The notes under the pieces: generated by a model
Databases searched by the model: none
The model's input: the letters and a program-made list of their open reading frames with translations, nothing else
What the model was told of the DNA's origin: nothing
Program-made: the position numbers and the translations under genes
Source: Gerris lacustris
Taxonomy: Eukaryota > Arthropoda > Insecta > Hemiptera > Gerridae
Reading direction: 5' to 3'
Length of the DNA stretch: 64,000 bases
Assembly: GCA_951217055.1 (NCBI GenBank)
Contig: OX578281.1
Coordinates: forward strand, 13,486,447 to 13,550,446
Shown: positions 36,701 to 46,408 of the stretch, one piece after another
Numbering within the stretch: position 1 is the stretch's first letter
Layout: every line of letters starts with the position of its first letter

Positions 36701-39700
36701 CGTTCTACCGATTGAAATTCACAGACAGCTTTGCGAAGTATATGGTGATGAAGATAAAGATGTGCGTAATTGGGTTTGTGAGTTTTGACAGGGCCGGATA
36801 ATTATTTATGATGAAGAGCGAAGTGGGAGACCAACAACATCCGTCACTGATAAGATGGTGGCAAAAGTTGATGAATTGGTGTGACAAGATTGATGTGTAA
36901 CTACTTGTGAACTTTGTCTATTGCTTCCTAACATTTCTAAGGGTTCCATACATTCCATTTTGAATGACCAATTGATGTTGCATAAGGTTTTTGCGAGGTG
37001 GGTTCCAAGAATGTTGACGGAAGAACACAAACGACAAAAAATGGATCTGATCAAGTTTGGTTGGGACATAGTACTTATCCACCTTACAGTCTAGACTTGG
37101 CACCTTGTGATTACCACCTTTTTATCTCCCTTAAAGAACATATGGTTGACCAACGCTTTGATAATGTGGAGACCTTACTTTTGACCAACCCCGTACTTTA
37201 CCCTCCCTTGTGCTAAAAAGTAAGGTTGTGTACTCTACCGTTTACTCTACTAATATAATCAAGGCTTTATCCTTGTAGATTTGTGCAGTGAAAGCTCATG
37301 TGATCAATATTTTTGCATCCCTATGACTATTATTATTTTTTGAAACTGTATCATCAGGGTATAATATTTGATTAAATCTAAGAAAAAGTATCCTAAAGCC
37401 TAGTCCACACCAGTAGACACGTTGCGAGACATTTCTGTAGACGGTCTTATAGACCGAAATATAGATAGAAATGTCTCTAACGTGTCTATAGACATCTTCT
37501 GAGACTGTCTATGGTCTAGGTCTAGCGTCCACACTTGTAGACACGTTGCGCAACATGCCTAACGTTGCACCATGTCTACCATTTAGAATGGAAAACCATA
37601 GACATGCGATTTTGGTGTAGCAACAAGACCGTATGTCTATAGACAAATCGCTAGACATTGTCTCTGAGACCAAAATCACGCAACATGTCTACTAGTGTGG
37701 ACAAGGCTTAAGAAACTGGAGAATTTTTTTTTTTTGTTTCTCCTGAGATCTTGAGTTTTCTTTTTATTTATTTTCATTAAAATTTCCATGTCCATTAATT
37801 CGTAGTTAGAATATCAATAAAACATGCAATATATTCTTCTACAATAATATTTCTGTTTTATATTTATTATGAAAATAAAGATAATTATTTAGAGATATTT
37901 AATTTTTTCAGAAACTCAGCCGGCCAGATATTCTGGAGAATATAATTATGATTACTCCTGGACTTAGTCAAGATCCTGTCGCTATATCTATGATTCAGGA
38001 CCCAGAACTTCTAGTCAGGCTTGGAGATATAGAAACTGTTAGGAGGTGCGTATTATTACATTTTACAATTATTTCAAGCTATGTCTATTTTAAACATTTT
38101 ATTATAAATATGGTTTGAATAAAACTTTATTTAGTTTGAGTTGTTTTGTCGGTACTTCTTTAGATTGTTACTCCCCTATGATTTTTTTTTAGAATATGAC
38201 TTTTACTAAATAGTCCATTGTACTTGGGGACAAAGGAATATCATGCTTCTGTTTTTATAACTAACAGTCCAAAGAAGAACATTCCGTACACCATCTTTAG
38301 ATTGTTACTCCCTCTGTTTTTTGTTTTTTTTTGTATGGGGAGTAACAATCTAAAGAAGTTCCTTTTTGCCTGTGATTAAAGTTTAAAATTTAGTTAAACA
38401 TTTGCTTCAATTTACTTCCAACCGTTTTCTAAGGGTATGCGATTACTTTACTAAACAATTTAGTTGTTTTTACCAAGTTTTACTTACTTACTCCTTGGTG
38501 CTACAGCCCATGTAGGGCCCTGGCCGCCATAACAACTCCTCGCCAATCCTCTCTATCTTGCGCAAGTCTCCGATCCATAAGTTACAATTGGTCTTATAAT
38601 GCTTTTATACACCATAAGCTTGGTATTGCGACTTAAGTTCCGCGATCTGAAACAAGTTTGAAGTGCAAAATATGCTTTGTTTCCTGCGGTTAATCTGGCA
38701 TTTATCTCCTCGGATACATCATTTGCTTCATTAACTATGGATCCTAAATACTTGAAGGCCTGGACCCTCTCGAACTCATCGCCCCCCTAATAGGGCCTCA
38801 CCCCCTATTTTTACACTCTCTTGTGCATTAATCCCTCTTCTTGACAACAGCATGTATTTAGTTTTTTGGGCATTGATCTTTAATCCCATTTCTCCGGCTG
38901 CATCCCGAAGTGCGATGTAAGTTTCTTCCAACTCATTCCATCGTCTAGCTAGTAGATCAATATCGTCAGCAAACGCGAGCTTTTGGGTCATCCTGTTATA
39001 AATACTGCCTCTAGGATTATATTCAACGTTCTGGAATGCTTTTCTCATGGCTCCCTCCAAGGCTAGGTTGAACAATGTAGTCGATACCACGTCTCCTTGA
39101 CGCAGACCTTGCTTTATTTCAAACTCTTTAGAAACCAAGTTTTAGGTAGGATAAAACTCAAAGAGGGAAATATTTGGTCAGTTTAATTTCAAGTTTAAAT
39201 TACCCTTATATTTAATATAAACTGGTTTGGATCAGTTCTCTGATGTTTTCCAATTTAAGGGTTCAAAGCTAGATTTTGAAGAGGGAAAATGTTACGAACG
39301 GTAAATGATACTGCTTTAGAAGATGCGATGTACATATGGTTTACCCAAAGAAGTAGCTTGGGCGAACCTTTATCAGGTCCTCTTGCCTGCGAAAAAGTTG
39401 TTTTACTGCATATATGAAAATTCAGACAAATTGGTAATTCGGACAGTGTCTGATCCCAATTGGTCCGAATTATCGAGGTTCTACTGTATATGTTTATGAA
39501 CCACCGTTCTAAATGTATCCACTTCTTCTTCTATTTGGCACTACAGCCTGAATTGAGTCTTGACCTTGATGTAGGAATGTCTCCAAGCTTGTGGTCCTCC
39601 ATCTAAAAAACAGATCTACTAATATCAGTATTTTTTTTCCTTTCAGGATCGTAGACGTACACCCAGCATTAGCTGAAGCAGCCAACCACATAGCAGCCGC

Positions 39701-42700
39701 TGTTCACGAAGAAGCAATAGCATCAGCTAGTAATAGTTCACAGCCTTCTACATCTTCAGGTTATAGCAATATACTCGAACTTCTAACAGATGAAGAAGAT
39801 ATGGAATCATCACAGGTTTGTTGTGTTTCCTTGTTTGGCCTCAAACATATTTTGTTCTTTTATTACAAACATTAAATCCGATTCAAGTTTGAACCAGTAT
39901 TTGATTATTTTAAAGAAATATTATAGCTTAGCTAGTTAATTTCGGGCTAAAACTTAAAACAAGTGTTACGAGAGGACCACATGAGTGGTTTTTGCTATAC
40001 ATATGTTGTGCGGCAGCTGCTTTAATACGCAATGACTTGTTGTCATTTTAAAAGTCAGTCAATAAGACAATTTGAATGTTTGAGGTAGAAATAATTTTAT
40101 ATATCATTTGTTTGATTGTAGTCTTCTGATTCCATGCCTCAGGGTGTTTCAAGGCAGCCGTCTCTATCAACAATCACAGCTGCTCAGGTAGCCGCTGCTC
40201 TTGCATCAGCGGCACAAGGTAATTTTTTTTATTTTAATCTATATATATAAAATTAAACTTTCATTTGTACTTTGATTGGAATTTGACAATTTTTTAATTT
40301 CATACAATACAAAAACCGTATCCATGTTCTCAGACAAAAGACAACAGATATCAGATGAAAGATAACACAACAGACAGACTTTTTTAAAATCCACTTTTTT
40401 GGATTCTGGGACCTCACAATGTTTAAATCTTTCAAAATTGAATATTTGCGCCTTCACAATACTTTTTCTTTTTAGATACATATGAGAAAGTAAAAATAAT
40501 TGATTTGAAATTTTTTTTACCAATATCGGTTATTTTTTTTTTTTTTTTACATTAAATAAAAAATTATTTTAAAAACTTCTATTTTCTATCCCTTGCTTTA
40601 TTTAGGTTTGTAGTTATTATCGTATTATGTATATTGTTTACTTTTTTAAATAATTAATTCTTAACTAATTTTTTGCATTTACTAAAGTGCTTTTTTTCTC
40701 TTATTTCATGAAAACTCTTGAGGCTTAGATTAAGAATATTTGGGTTTTTTTATTGGTTATTTATCATGCCTAATATTAAATGGAGGATTTTCGCATGTAA
40801 TAAAAAGCCTCCAAACTGTGATAGACAGGGTATTTTTGAGTCTATCTAATATAGACTCAAATTCTCTCGAGGATTATAGCAAACAAATTTTTAATATGTT
40901 AATTGTTTGTAATTTTAAGATGTTAATTTTGTATTGAATAGTGATAAAGAAATGTAAATGCCTAGAATCTGATGTAAAAAGCTTGTAAATGACCCAAAGA
41001 GGTTGAAGTATAGAATGTAATGAGAATTGTGTGGAATGTGAATTCTTGAACTATGACTGACTACCTAAATTCAGTAGAAATCCTGTTTTTTTTTCACAAA
41101 TAATTTGTTTTTAAAGGCTTCTAAGATCTTATTATTTTTTTTTACAGGAGGCACTGGAAACGCTCCAACTAGTGAACCAAACAGTAATGCCGCTGGAGGT
41201 ATTACTGCAGAGATGTTCAACCAAGCTATGTTAAATGCAATGGCTGCTGTAACACCCAGTGCTACCAACCCACCTACGAATCCTACACCTAATCCTGATG
41301 AAACCACCACTACCACCACCACCCCACCTGCTCGAGAGGTTTGTATCTTACCGTACAATGCAAGAGTTGAAAATACTTTAATTTAGTATTAGAGAGAGAA
41401 AAAAAAAAAAAACAAATAAAATTAAAATAAGTATACATACAGTAGAGCGTCGATTATCCGAACGTCAGTTATCCGAACATTCAATTATCCGAACTAGCTT
41501 CATGGGGAAAAAAAAAAAAAAATCAAAAGCCACCGCTAAATTAATTCCTAGAAAGAGCGGTGTAAGCTGTATAAAGGGACACCAGATTTCGATGAATTCA
41601 GTTTGACAGGGCAGACATTAAACATTTGTTTACCAAGAACTAACTTTTGTTTGTCTATGTAATTTGTGGAATTATTTGCAGCATTTTTCTATTTAATACC
41701 TTTCTGTACTGTTGATCGGTTATGTTAATGCTCTCAGTTTCAAATCATTCATTGTGAGGTATGCATTTAATTAGTCAGTGGTTAGATATTTTAAGTAAAA
41801 CTTACAACATGTCGACCAAAAGGAAACGGGGAGTGCTTTCATTAAAAGATAAAATGGAAATTATAACGCGGCTGAAGAAAGGTGAAAGCCAAAGCATTGG
41901 CTATCAAGTTCGGTGTTGGTAAATCAACGATTACGGGAATAATAAATAATTCTGATTCAATCACTTGGCCAAGGTTTAAGAGCACTTAATCTTGACAGTG
42001 AGGAGGGCAGTTTAAATGTAAAACTATAAAAAAAAACTGAAATCCAAATTGTTGGAAGATGCTGCATTCACTTGGTTTTTGCAAAAATGGGCCTCTGGAC
42101 AGCCCATATCCATATCTGGACCGAATTACGTCATGGGATTCGACTAATTGAGATTCTTAGTGAAAAATTAAGCAGACGAGTATTACAACCTTCTTTATGC
42201 CAAATTAATCTTAGGTGATACAACTTTATACATTTTTTTTTTCACTATGTACTAGATAAATAAAACATATATGCTTTTTGCATAAAATTTTTGCATCTTC
42301 CCTTTTAAATTTCTAGTGGATTTCGATTATCCGAATTTTTGATTATCCGAACCACCCCAAAAAACATTAGTTCGGATAATCGACGCTCTACTGTATTTGG
42401 AGTAATTGGTAACTAGGGAATACTTAATATTAAAGAAATGGTGCTTTCAGATTTTCAATTAAAATAATTTACAGTGAAAATCGTTTAAGACGAAACTGAG
42501 AGGACCAACATATTTTTTTGTGTTAAAAGAATTTCGTTTTAAAGGTTCCATAAAAAAAACAAAAAAACTCACCAATACCTTTGATGTCAAATTGTTTAAT
42601 AAGATACATACAATTAACATTCATACATTGTATATTTATTTTTTAATAAATAACACAATAAACCAAATAAAAAATGTAATAAAAACGTTAATTTTTTGAA

Positions 42701-45051
42701 AAATAATCTGATATTTTTTTTTGCATTGTCTTTTTTAGCATCAAATTGCAAAAAAGGTAGAGTAGCTGTTATTCACAGAGATAAAGAGCCCCCTCCTGTG
42801 TCACAGGAGGGGCTTGTTTAGAAAACATTATCATCTCGTCTCACCCCTTCGGTGTCAGTATTTCTAAGCCGAGATAAAGATTCTCGTCTGGGTGTCTCAT
42901 TATTATTTCCGATCCCTCTTCATTATCGCCGGTTTATATGAGGTGTTGCGCTTATAGGCCAAGGAGTTAAAACGCCTCATCCTTGCCCGCGGGTAGAGGA
43001 GGGATAAAAAAAAAAAAATAATAATAATAAGGTGTTAAATAAGGCTTAAATATGTATTTTTTTTCGTTACGAGAAGCGAATTCTTTTCGTCTTAAGCGAT
43101 TTTTATTTCGTGTTAAAAGAAGTAAAATGTATAAAAATACCTAGTATTTTGTCGGGACCGCAATATTTTTTCGTGTTAACCGATTTTTCATTTTAAGCGT
43201 TTTCGTCTTAAACGCATTTCACTGTATTTTAATAATTATATAGGTGGTCAATAATATTATTGATAGGTGGTCAATAATTTTCAAACAACCTCTTTAAATT
43301 TAGTTAGCACAAAGTAATCTGTTACTAATAACAATATTAGTAATCCTTGGCACCCATGGAAGGTCTTAGGACTGCCAAAGGGTTTATACTACATACTACC
43401 TACAGTAGAGTGTTGATTACCCTAACTAATATTGGGTAGGGGGGTTTGTACAATTAAAAATTCGGAGAGTCAAAATTCACCAGAAAAAAAAGAGAGGTGT
43501 ATAATAAATCAATCATATTTGTATAAAAAGTATCTTTATTTGTTTATTTATAGTACGTAGCGAAAAAATATAATTATACATGCTTTGAGCATGTTCGTCA
43601 TCACCAGTGCCTACAAAGAACATTAGTATACATTTTTTTTATTCCGGGGGGCTTTTACACCCGAAGACTCAGGCCACTTAGGTGGGCCCATAGAACAAAC
43701 CTGGTTTAGGGACCGAAATTTTCACACACTCATGTGAAGATATGGCCGTTAACCATGACTCCCCTCCTAGTTGTAATACAGCCAGGAGTGTCATCATCAT
43801 GGTTTCTTGGCCGAAACCTTAACTTGCGTTATCGCACGGCAAGCGCTCTAGCCTCCGAGGCCTCCTGTATAAGTGATGTGTTTCTACTTCTTTTTTTTTT
43901 TTTAAAAAATACATAGCTTCATTTTTTCATTAATGTCACCACATTTGATTTACGTTTATGTACTGTTTTATTTTAAAAAATAAGGGAGAATATTGAAATG
44001 ACAAGAAAACACGCCATCAGATGATACAAGTAGAGCATTTATGTAAAGAGAAAAAGAATACAAGATATGAATCTCCTTATCTAAGATGTATTTTACCGTA
44101 TTCATAATTTAGTTGTCATTAAATTTTCAAACTCAACAAATATCCTTCAGCTACTTCTTTGGCATTTATTATGTACTAGCAGACCCGGCGAACTTCGTAC
44201 CACCTAATAAACATTAATGACATAAGAAATGTATAGTGAGAAATATATGTGATGTGTGCTACCACTACCTTTGAAAAACCTTAAAAATAGTTTATTTAGT
44301 AACATAATGTTGCCTTAGATGAAAAATGTATATTAAAATTTGCAATATATACTTGTATTATATACAATATTGGCATAAGAGACATACAGATAAACAAACA
44401 TTAATTTTTTTAAATATAGATATATATTATAGAAATACTTTTCAATTTTACCCCCCTCCTAAATGAAAATATGCCAAAAATGTACACAACAAAATTACTG
44501 TACTCTTAAAGAGATTTTCAACGATATGCATCATTAATGGTTTTCATTACTTTGACATTTGTACCCCGTACCCCTGTGTACCAAAATTTAAACATAGTTT
44601 TACTAACTCAGAAACCTTCCCGGGCATGCGTCCAACCATTCCTCAAACCGTTCATCCCAATCGGATGAACGGTTTGGGCAGGCATAAGAGACAGACAGAC
44701 AGACGAACATTCATTTTTTATATATATAGAAGATAATTATTGGTTTCAAGTGCTTTGTAGCCTTTAAATATATTTAACTAAGAAACTTAATTTCTTTACT
44801 ATTATTAATGTATGAATTTACTTATTTTTCAAATTACTAATAGATAATTTCATTACTGCTATCTCAAACAAAAATGTTTTGCCTAGGGCGAAGGAGCTCG
44901 GGAGGATTTGACAGAGCAAATGAGGCAGATGAGAGAATTAGGGCTGACTGACGATGCTTTAAATCTTCAGGCCCTTCAGATATCCGGTGGTAATGTCCAC
45001 GCAGCTGTAGATCTCGTATTCAGCGGTGCAATATCTCCCAACAATCCTTAA
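30653..45051 (+). CDS. UBL7: UBL7 homologue (UBL-UBA protein), complete eight-exon coding sequence
   Basis: Coding segments: 30653-30797, 34160-34261, 35858-35961, 37912-38045, 39647-39815, 40122-40218, 41148-41338, 44887-45051. They sum to 1107 nt, 368 residues plus TAA; vertebrate UBL7 is about 380. All introns are GT-AG and phases agree. Residues 1-80 are a ubiquitin-like domain: LLLGVRLSASNFQKIKI, then ELVFCGNILDDDATLNSSGL and KPGVMVHVLKKK. A central helical part contains ITPGLSQDPVAISMIQDPEL and VHPALAEAANHIAAAVHEEA. A Ser/Thr/Pro-rich linker has an acidic LTDEEDMESS and a run of seven Thr. Residues 322-361 form a UBA domain with MRELGLTDDALNLQALQISG GNVHAAVDLV. Such UBL-UBA proteins bind ubiquitin and proteasome-related partners and act as adaptors; UBL7's exact role is little known. 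Start chosen because it is the first ATG after the intergenic region and gives the family's domain start. Confidence 0.95.
31523..31978. mobile_element. Foldback MITE, family A, in UBL7 intron 1
   Basis: Left end CCCAGGAGATAGCATGCAAA, right end TTTGCATGGTATCTCC. Both arms carry CGGCTAAGTTCATC and CATAGCTTGGCAAT-type blocks, but the right arm has an internal deletion. Confidence 0.8.
32411..32753. mobile_element. MITE related to M1 (variant ends)
   Basis: GTACTTTTTTACTTTAGCTC CCCCC at the left is inverse to GGGGTGCTAAAGTAAAAAAG TGCC at the right. The inside repeats TCCCTTTGTGTTAATAGTTA and its inverse. A related left end is at 31382-31410. Confidence 0.7.
33615..33945. mobile_element. hAT-like end joined to a small inverted-repeat element
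   Basis: CACACCAGTGTGCCGCGGCC followed by TAGTTTAGGAAACCCTG (to 33682) is the inverse of a typical hAT CAGGGTTTCC terminus. Directly next, CAGTCCAAGTATACTTGGTC faces GGTCCAAGTATACTTTGACC ATGTGAACACGGC at 33900-33935. The second element ends in the GTGTGAACACGGC type of terminus shared with many small insect MITEs. Confidence 0.5.
34160..34261 (+). CDS. UBL7: UBL7 coding exon 2
   Basis: Completes Glu49, encodes 50-82 plus one base. Acceptor TTTATTTCAG, donor AAAG|GTTAGT. Contains LVFCGNILDDDATL and GVMVHVLKKK, the second half of the ubiquitin-like fold. Confidence 0.95.
34577..34832. mobile_element. MITE family M1, copy 2
   Basis: GGCACTTCTTTAGACTGTTA CTCCCC to GGGGAGTACCAATCTAAAGA AGTACC, 256 bp, in UBL7 intron 2. 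Confidence 0.85.
34886..35180 (-). mobile_element. tRNA-derived SINE (family S3) with 14-bp target duplication
   Basis: TAATAAGATAACTA is present at 34872-34885 and 35181-35194. On the minus strand the head reads TAGCGTAGCCGTGTGAG (A box) and GGGGTTCGATTCC (B box). The tail is a TAG microsatellite at 34883-34900. A related copy in opposite orientation ends the composite at 16925-17120. Confidence 0.9.
35858..35961 (+). CDS. UBL7: UBL7 coding exon 3
   Basis: Completes Glu83 and encodes 84-117. Acceptor TTTGTTTCAG, donor CAG|GTAAAT. Contains LVVAFRTLTLNPSYKNALQ. Confidence 0.94.
36479..37193 (+). mobile_element. Internally deleted mariner-like element
   Basis: CGAGGGTTGGTCAATAAGTA AGG at the left and CCTTACTTTTGACCAACCCCG at the right form inverted ends next to TA. 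A transposase fragment (next entry) lies between. At about 715 bp it is roughly half of a full mariner. It lies in UBL7 intron 3. Confidence 0.8.
36630..37170 (+). pseudogene. Mariner transposase remnant
   Basis: Plus-strand fragments in order: KVIRFLTAKDVLPIEIHRQL, EVYGDEDKDVRNWV, ERSGRPTTSVTDKMVAKVDE and ARWVPRMLTEEHKR form the N-terminal DNA-binding part and linker. PYSLDLAPCDYHLFISLKEH is the region of the third catalytic Asp. The first two catalytic Asp and about 400 bp between are missing, and three or more stops interrupt the frame. It cannot encode an active enzyme. Confidence 0.8.
37394..37710. mobile_element. MITE with long inverted ends
   Basis: TAAAGCCTAGTCCACACCAG TAGACACGTTGCG at the left mirrors CGCAACATGTCTACTAGTG TGGACAAGGCTTA. 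The interior holds many TCTATAGACA-like near-palindromes. It has a GTCCACAC terminus also seen near 54655. Confidence 0.8.
37912..38045 (+). CDS. UBL7: UBL7 coding exon 4
   Basis: Residues 118-161 plus two bases. Acceptor TTTTTTCAG, donor AGGAG|GTGCGT. Contains KLSRPDILENIIMITPGLSQ, matching the family's segment after the UBL domain. Confidence 0.95.
38151..38362. mobile_element. MITE family M1, copy 3
   Basis: GGTACTTCTTTAGATTGTTA CTCCCC to GGGGAGTAACAATCTAAAGA AGTTCC, in UBL7 intron 4, only about 105 bp after exon 4. Confidence 0.85.
38476..39140 (-). mobile_element. Fragment of a second non-LTR retrotransposon
   Basis: The minus strand from 39138 carries a reverse transcriptase segment; after a frameshift at about 38770 it continues FKYLGSIVNEANDVSEEI, LTAGNKAYFALQT and YKSIIRPIVTYGSETCA. 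It ends CAAGGAGTAAGTAAGTAAA, a GTAA-repeat tail common in this type of element. Both ends are truncated or abrupt. Confidence 0.85.
38776..39138 (-). pseudogene. Reverse transcriptase fragment with FADD box
   Basis: A 120-codon frame with EIKQGLRQGDVVSTTLFNLA (motif 4, RQGD) and QKLAFADDIDLLARR, where FADD is the catalytic motif. GLKINAQKTKYMLL follows as motif 6. The N-terminal third of the polymerase and the endonuclease are missing. It is different from the Jockey-like fragment at 22337. Confidence 0.85.
39180..39490 (+). mobile_element. Tigger/pogo 3' fragment with HTH remnant
   Basis: The right end TATCGAGGTTCTACTG is followed by TA. Upstream, LEDAMYIWFTQRSSLGEPLS GPLACEK agrees with the second helix-turn-helix (CENP-B-type) of Tigger transposases. 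GGTAATTCGGACAGTG and TTGGTCCGAATTATCGAGG lie close together near the end. The left terminus was not found. Confidence 0.7.
39647..39815 (+). CDS. UBL7: UBL7 coding exon 5
   Basis: Completes Arg162 and encodes 163-218. Acceptor TCCTTTCAG, donor CAG|GTTTGT. Contains HPALAEAANHIAAAV and the acidic LLTDEEDMESSQ. Confidence 0.95.
40122..40218 (+). CDS. UBL7: UBL7 coding exon 6
   Basis: Residues 219-250 plus one base. Acceptor TTGATTGTAG, donor CAAG|GTAATT. Contains QPSLSTITAAQVAAALASAA, an alanine-rich helix matched in the family by ITQSELATALALA-type sequence. Confidence 0.93.
40370..40495 (+). mobile_element. 3' piece of family H1
   Basis: TCCACTTTTTTGGATTCTGG, GACCTCACAATG, GCGCCTTCACAATACTTTTT and ATATGAGAAAGTAAAA match the last 120 bp of 20790-21211. 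Confidence 0.7.
41148..41338 (+). CDS. UBL7: UBL7 coding exon 7
   Basis: Completes Gly251 and encodes 252-314. Acceptor TTTTTACAG, donor GAG|GTTTGT. Contains GGITAEMFNQAMLNAMAA, then a Pro/Thr/Asn-rich stretch with seven consecutive Thr codons. Confidence 0.94.
41440..42393. mobile_element. Pogo/Tigger-like element with perfect 24-bp ends
   Basis: CAGTAGAGCGTCGATTATCC GAAC at the left is matched exactly by its inverse at the right; TA flanks both sides (41438-41439, 42394-42395). At 954 bp it is internally deleted. Repeated TTATCCGAAC sites lie next to the left end. It contains a transposase start on the plus strand. Confidence 0.9.
41819..42110 (+). pseudogene. CENP-B-type transposase N-terminus, broken
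   Basis: ATG at 41819 opens MSTKRKRGVLSLKDKMEIIT RLKKGES; after a one-base shift it continues AKALAIKFGVGKSTITGIIN, together the first helix-turn-helix of pogo/Tigger and CENP-B proteins. Further on, LLEDAAFTWFLQKWASGQPI is the second one. The DDE catalytic part is missing, so the protein is non-functional. Confidence 0.8.
42472..43224. mobile_element. Second pogo-like MITE, directly after the first
   Basis: TA, CAGTGAAAATCGTTTAAGAC GAAA at the left; TTTCGTCTTAAACGCATTTC ACTG, TA at the right. Further inner CGTTTTAAAG and TTCGTCTTAAGCG units resemble the ends. A SINE-like insertion occupies 42776-43015. Confidence 0.85.
42776..43022 (+). mobile_element. SINE-like insertion with A-tail
   Basis: GC-richer than its surroundings, starts CCCCTCCTGTGTCACAGGAG G (a hairpin), continues with CATCTCGTCTCACCCC, GGTGTCTCATTATTATTTCC and GCCGGTTTATATGAGGTGTT, and ends GGATAAAAAAAAAAAAATAA. 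No A or B box is clear, so it may be 5S- or 7SL-unrelated or truncated. Confidence 0.45.
43402..43620. repeat. Pogo-like left end and a single hammerhead-like tail motif
   Basis: TACAGTAGAGTGTTGATTAC at 43402 is a pogo-like left end with no partner. At 43570-43610, on the minus strand, CACTGGTGATGACGAACATG CTCAAAGCATG has the same layout as the inverted-pair motif. Confidence 0.4.
43634..43870 (-). mobile_element. tRNA-derived SINE family S1, copy 2
   Basis: Same orientation as 7171-7560 and with the same A-tail, body and A box, but an internal deletion removes the segment with GGCGCCACTC and the B box. It probably derives from transcripts of another copy. Confidence 0.75.
44176..44732 (+). 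mobile_element. Repeat with TACTAGCAGACCCGGCGAAC start
   Basis: The start TACTAGCAGACCCGGCGAAC TTCGTACC is followed by AT-rich DNA. The end AGACAGACAGACGAACATTC ATTTTTTATATATATAGA is a typical partner. This pair of ends is common in arthropod genomes, but its class is uncertain to me. It contains CCTCAAACCGTTCATCCCAA directly followed by its inverse, a 20-bp-scale hairpin at 44640-44680. Confidence 0.6.
44887..45051 (+). CDS. UBL7: UBL7 coding exon 8 (terminal, UBA domain)
   Basis: Residues 315-368 and TAA. Acceptor TTTTGCCTAG. Encodes the UBA domain with the MxELGL loop and three predicted helices, ending SGAISPNNP. Confidence 0.96.
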   Translation, partial: GEGAREDLTEQMRQMRELGLTDDALNLQALQISGGNVHAAVDLVFSGAISPNNP

Positions 45052-45064
45052 TTTCTTTTCCCCT

Positions 45065-45070
45065 AATAAA
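45065..45070 (+). promoter_or_regulatory. UBL7 proximal polyadenylation signal
   Basis: AATAAA starts 14 bases after the stop codon. Further candidates are at 45260-45266 and 45618-45625, so a longer 3' UTR is equally possible. Confidence 0.45.
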
Positions 45071-45673
45071 TTTTTACAACGCTAACATTTCTTCTGAGGA
45101 AACGCTAATGTTATTACTGTATTATTATTTAAAAAATCATATTTATTATCGAATAATATAATTATAAATATTTATTTTATTATTATTTACTTTTTTTTTA
45201 TTTTATATTATTGTGAAATAAGTAATTGTGAGTTTTGTATTTGAAGTAAGAAAAAGTAAAATAAAATATTAAATGAAATGAAATTTACAGTATCTAAAAC
45301 ATAACTAACATATGTTATTATACTAAACAGTTTGAATATCTAAGCAAATGAGTAGTAGGGGTGACAACCCTCGAGGAATTCAAAAATATATAATATATTG
45401 TTCGAAGTTACTGCTGGTTACGGGTTTTTTTTTTTATTTTTTTTTTTTGATCCGTAAACCTTTCGTGGTAACTTATTGTCTTTAATATCTAATAAGGAAT
45501 AGTAAAAGACTATTGCCTTGACGTTACATGTCACTCTACCTATAACCATTAAACACTTATAACATATTGTGAAATTGTAGTTGTGATGTTGAATAATATA
45601 AAGAGAAATTTAAATGAAATAAATAAAAAAATAAAATAAATGAAATAGATTTTTTAAAACACACCTTTAGGAG

Positions 45674-46408
45674 TATATGAGGAGCCTAGTATCAAAGACG
45701 GACATTCGGCATTTTTTCTGAATTTCAGTTATCGATTATTTCTTATAGATTTTTGGCTGCTGCATCAGATTCTGCTATCCATTTGCATCAAAAACGGCCA
45801 GAAAAGGGGTAAAAATGAAATAATATTTGTAGTTTTGTTTCAAATACGGACAAGTCAACACACGTTTTGCTTCAAAAGTGGACATGACCGAAACAGACAA
45901 TCAGGAGGCTGCATTTTAGTTACTCGTTCCTATGATGCACTGCGGGCTTTAGCATCTGAATACCTACTCCCAATATTTTGTCATACATGTTTAGAAAAAT
46001 GATACCCCCAGGGGAAATCGAGATATCAATTTTAGCTCTAAATTTGGGGGCACTACCCCCTAAGAACTCTGAAAAACGAGAAAAAAAAATTATAAAAAAA
46101 AAAAAAAAAAAAAAATTAAAAAAATTATTATTCTAACCATTATTTTCAACGTCATTTTGCTTCAAAAACGCACAAAACCTTGTTTTTGTTTCAAAAGCGG
46201 ACAACTCCACTTTTTAACTCCATTTAGCAGCTAAAGTATCTAAGAAATTCACATTTTCAGTACTTCTAACTAGTTTTGAGTATATTAAGAATCTACAGAA
46301 AAAAAATCATTGCTCTAGCACCTGTAGAATTTGAGCTACAGTTTTTCGGCTCTCCTGTAAAATTTTGAAATGTGCTCTTGTCCGTCTTTGATACTAAGCT
46401 CCTCATAT
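45674..46408 (+). mobile_element. MITE family M2, copy 1
   Basis: Ends TGAGGAGCCTAGTATCAAAG ACGGACA and TGTCCGTCTTTGATACTAAG CTCCTCA, flanked by TAT on both sides. Inside, TTTTGTTTCAAATACGGACA, TTTTGCTTCAAAAGTGGACA and TTTTTGTTTCAAAAGCGGAC are recurring units. It contains the GGGGCACTACCCCCTAAG module shared with family H1. Confidence 0.85.
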
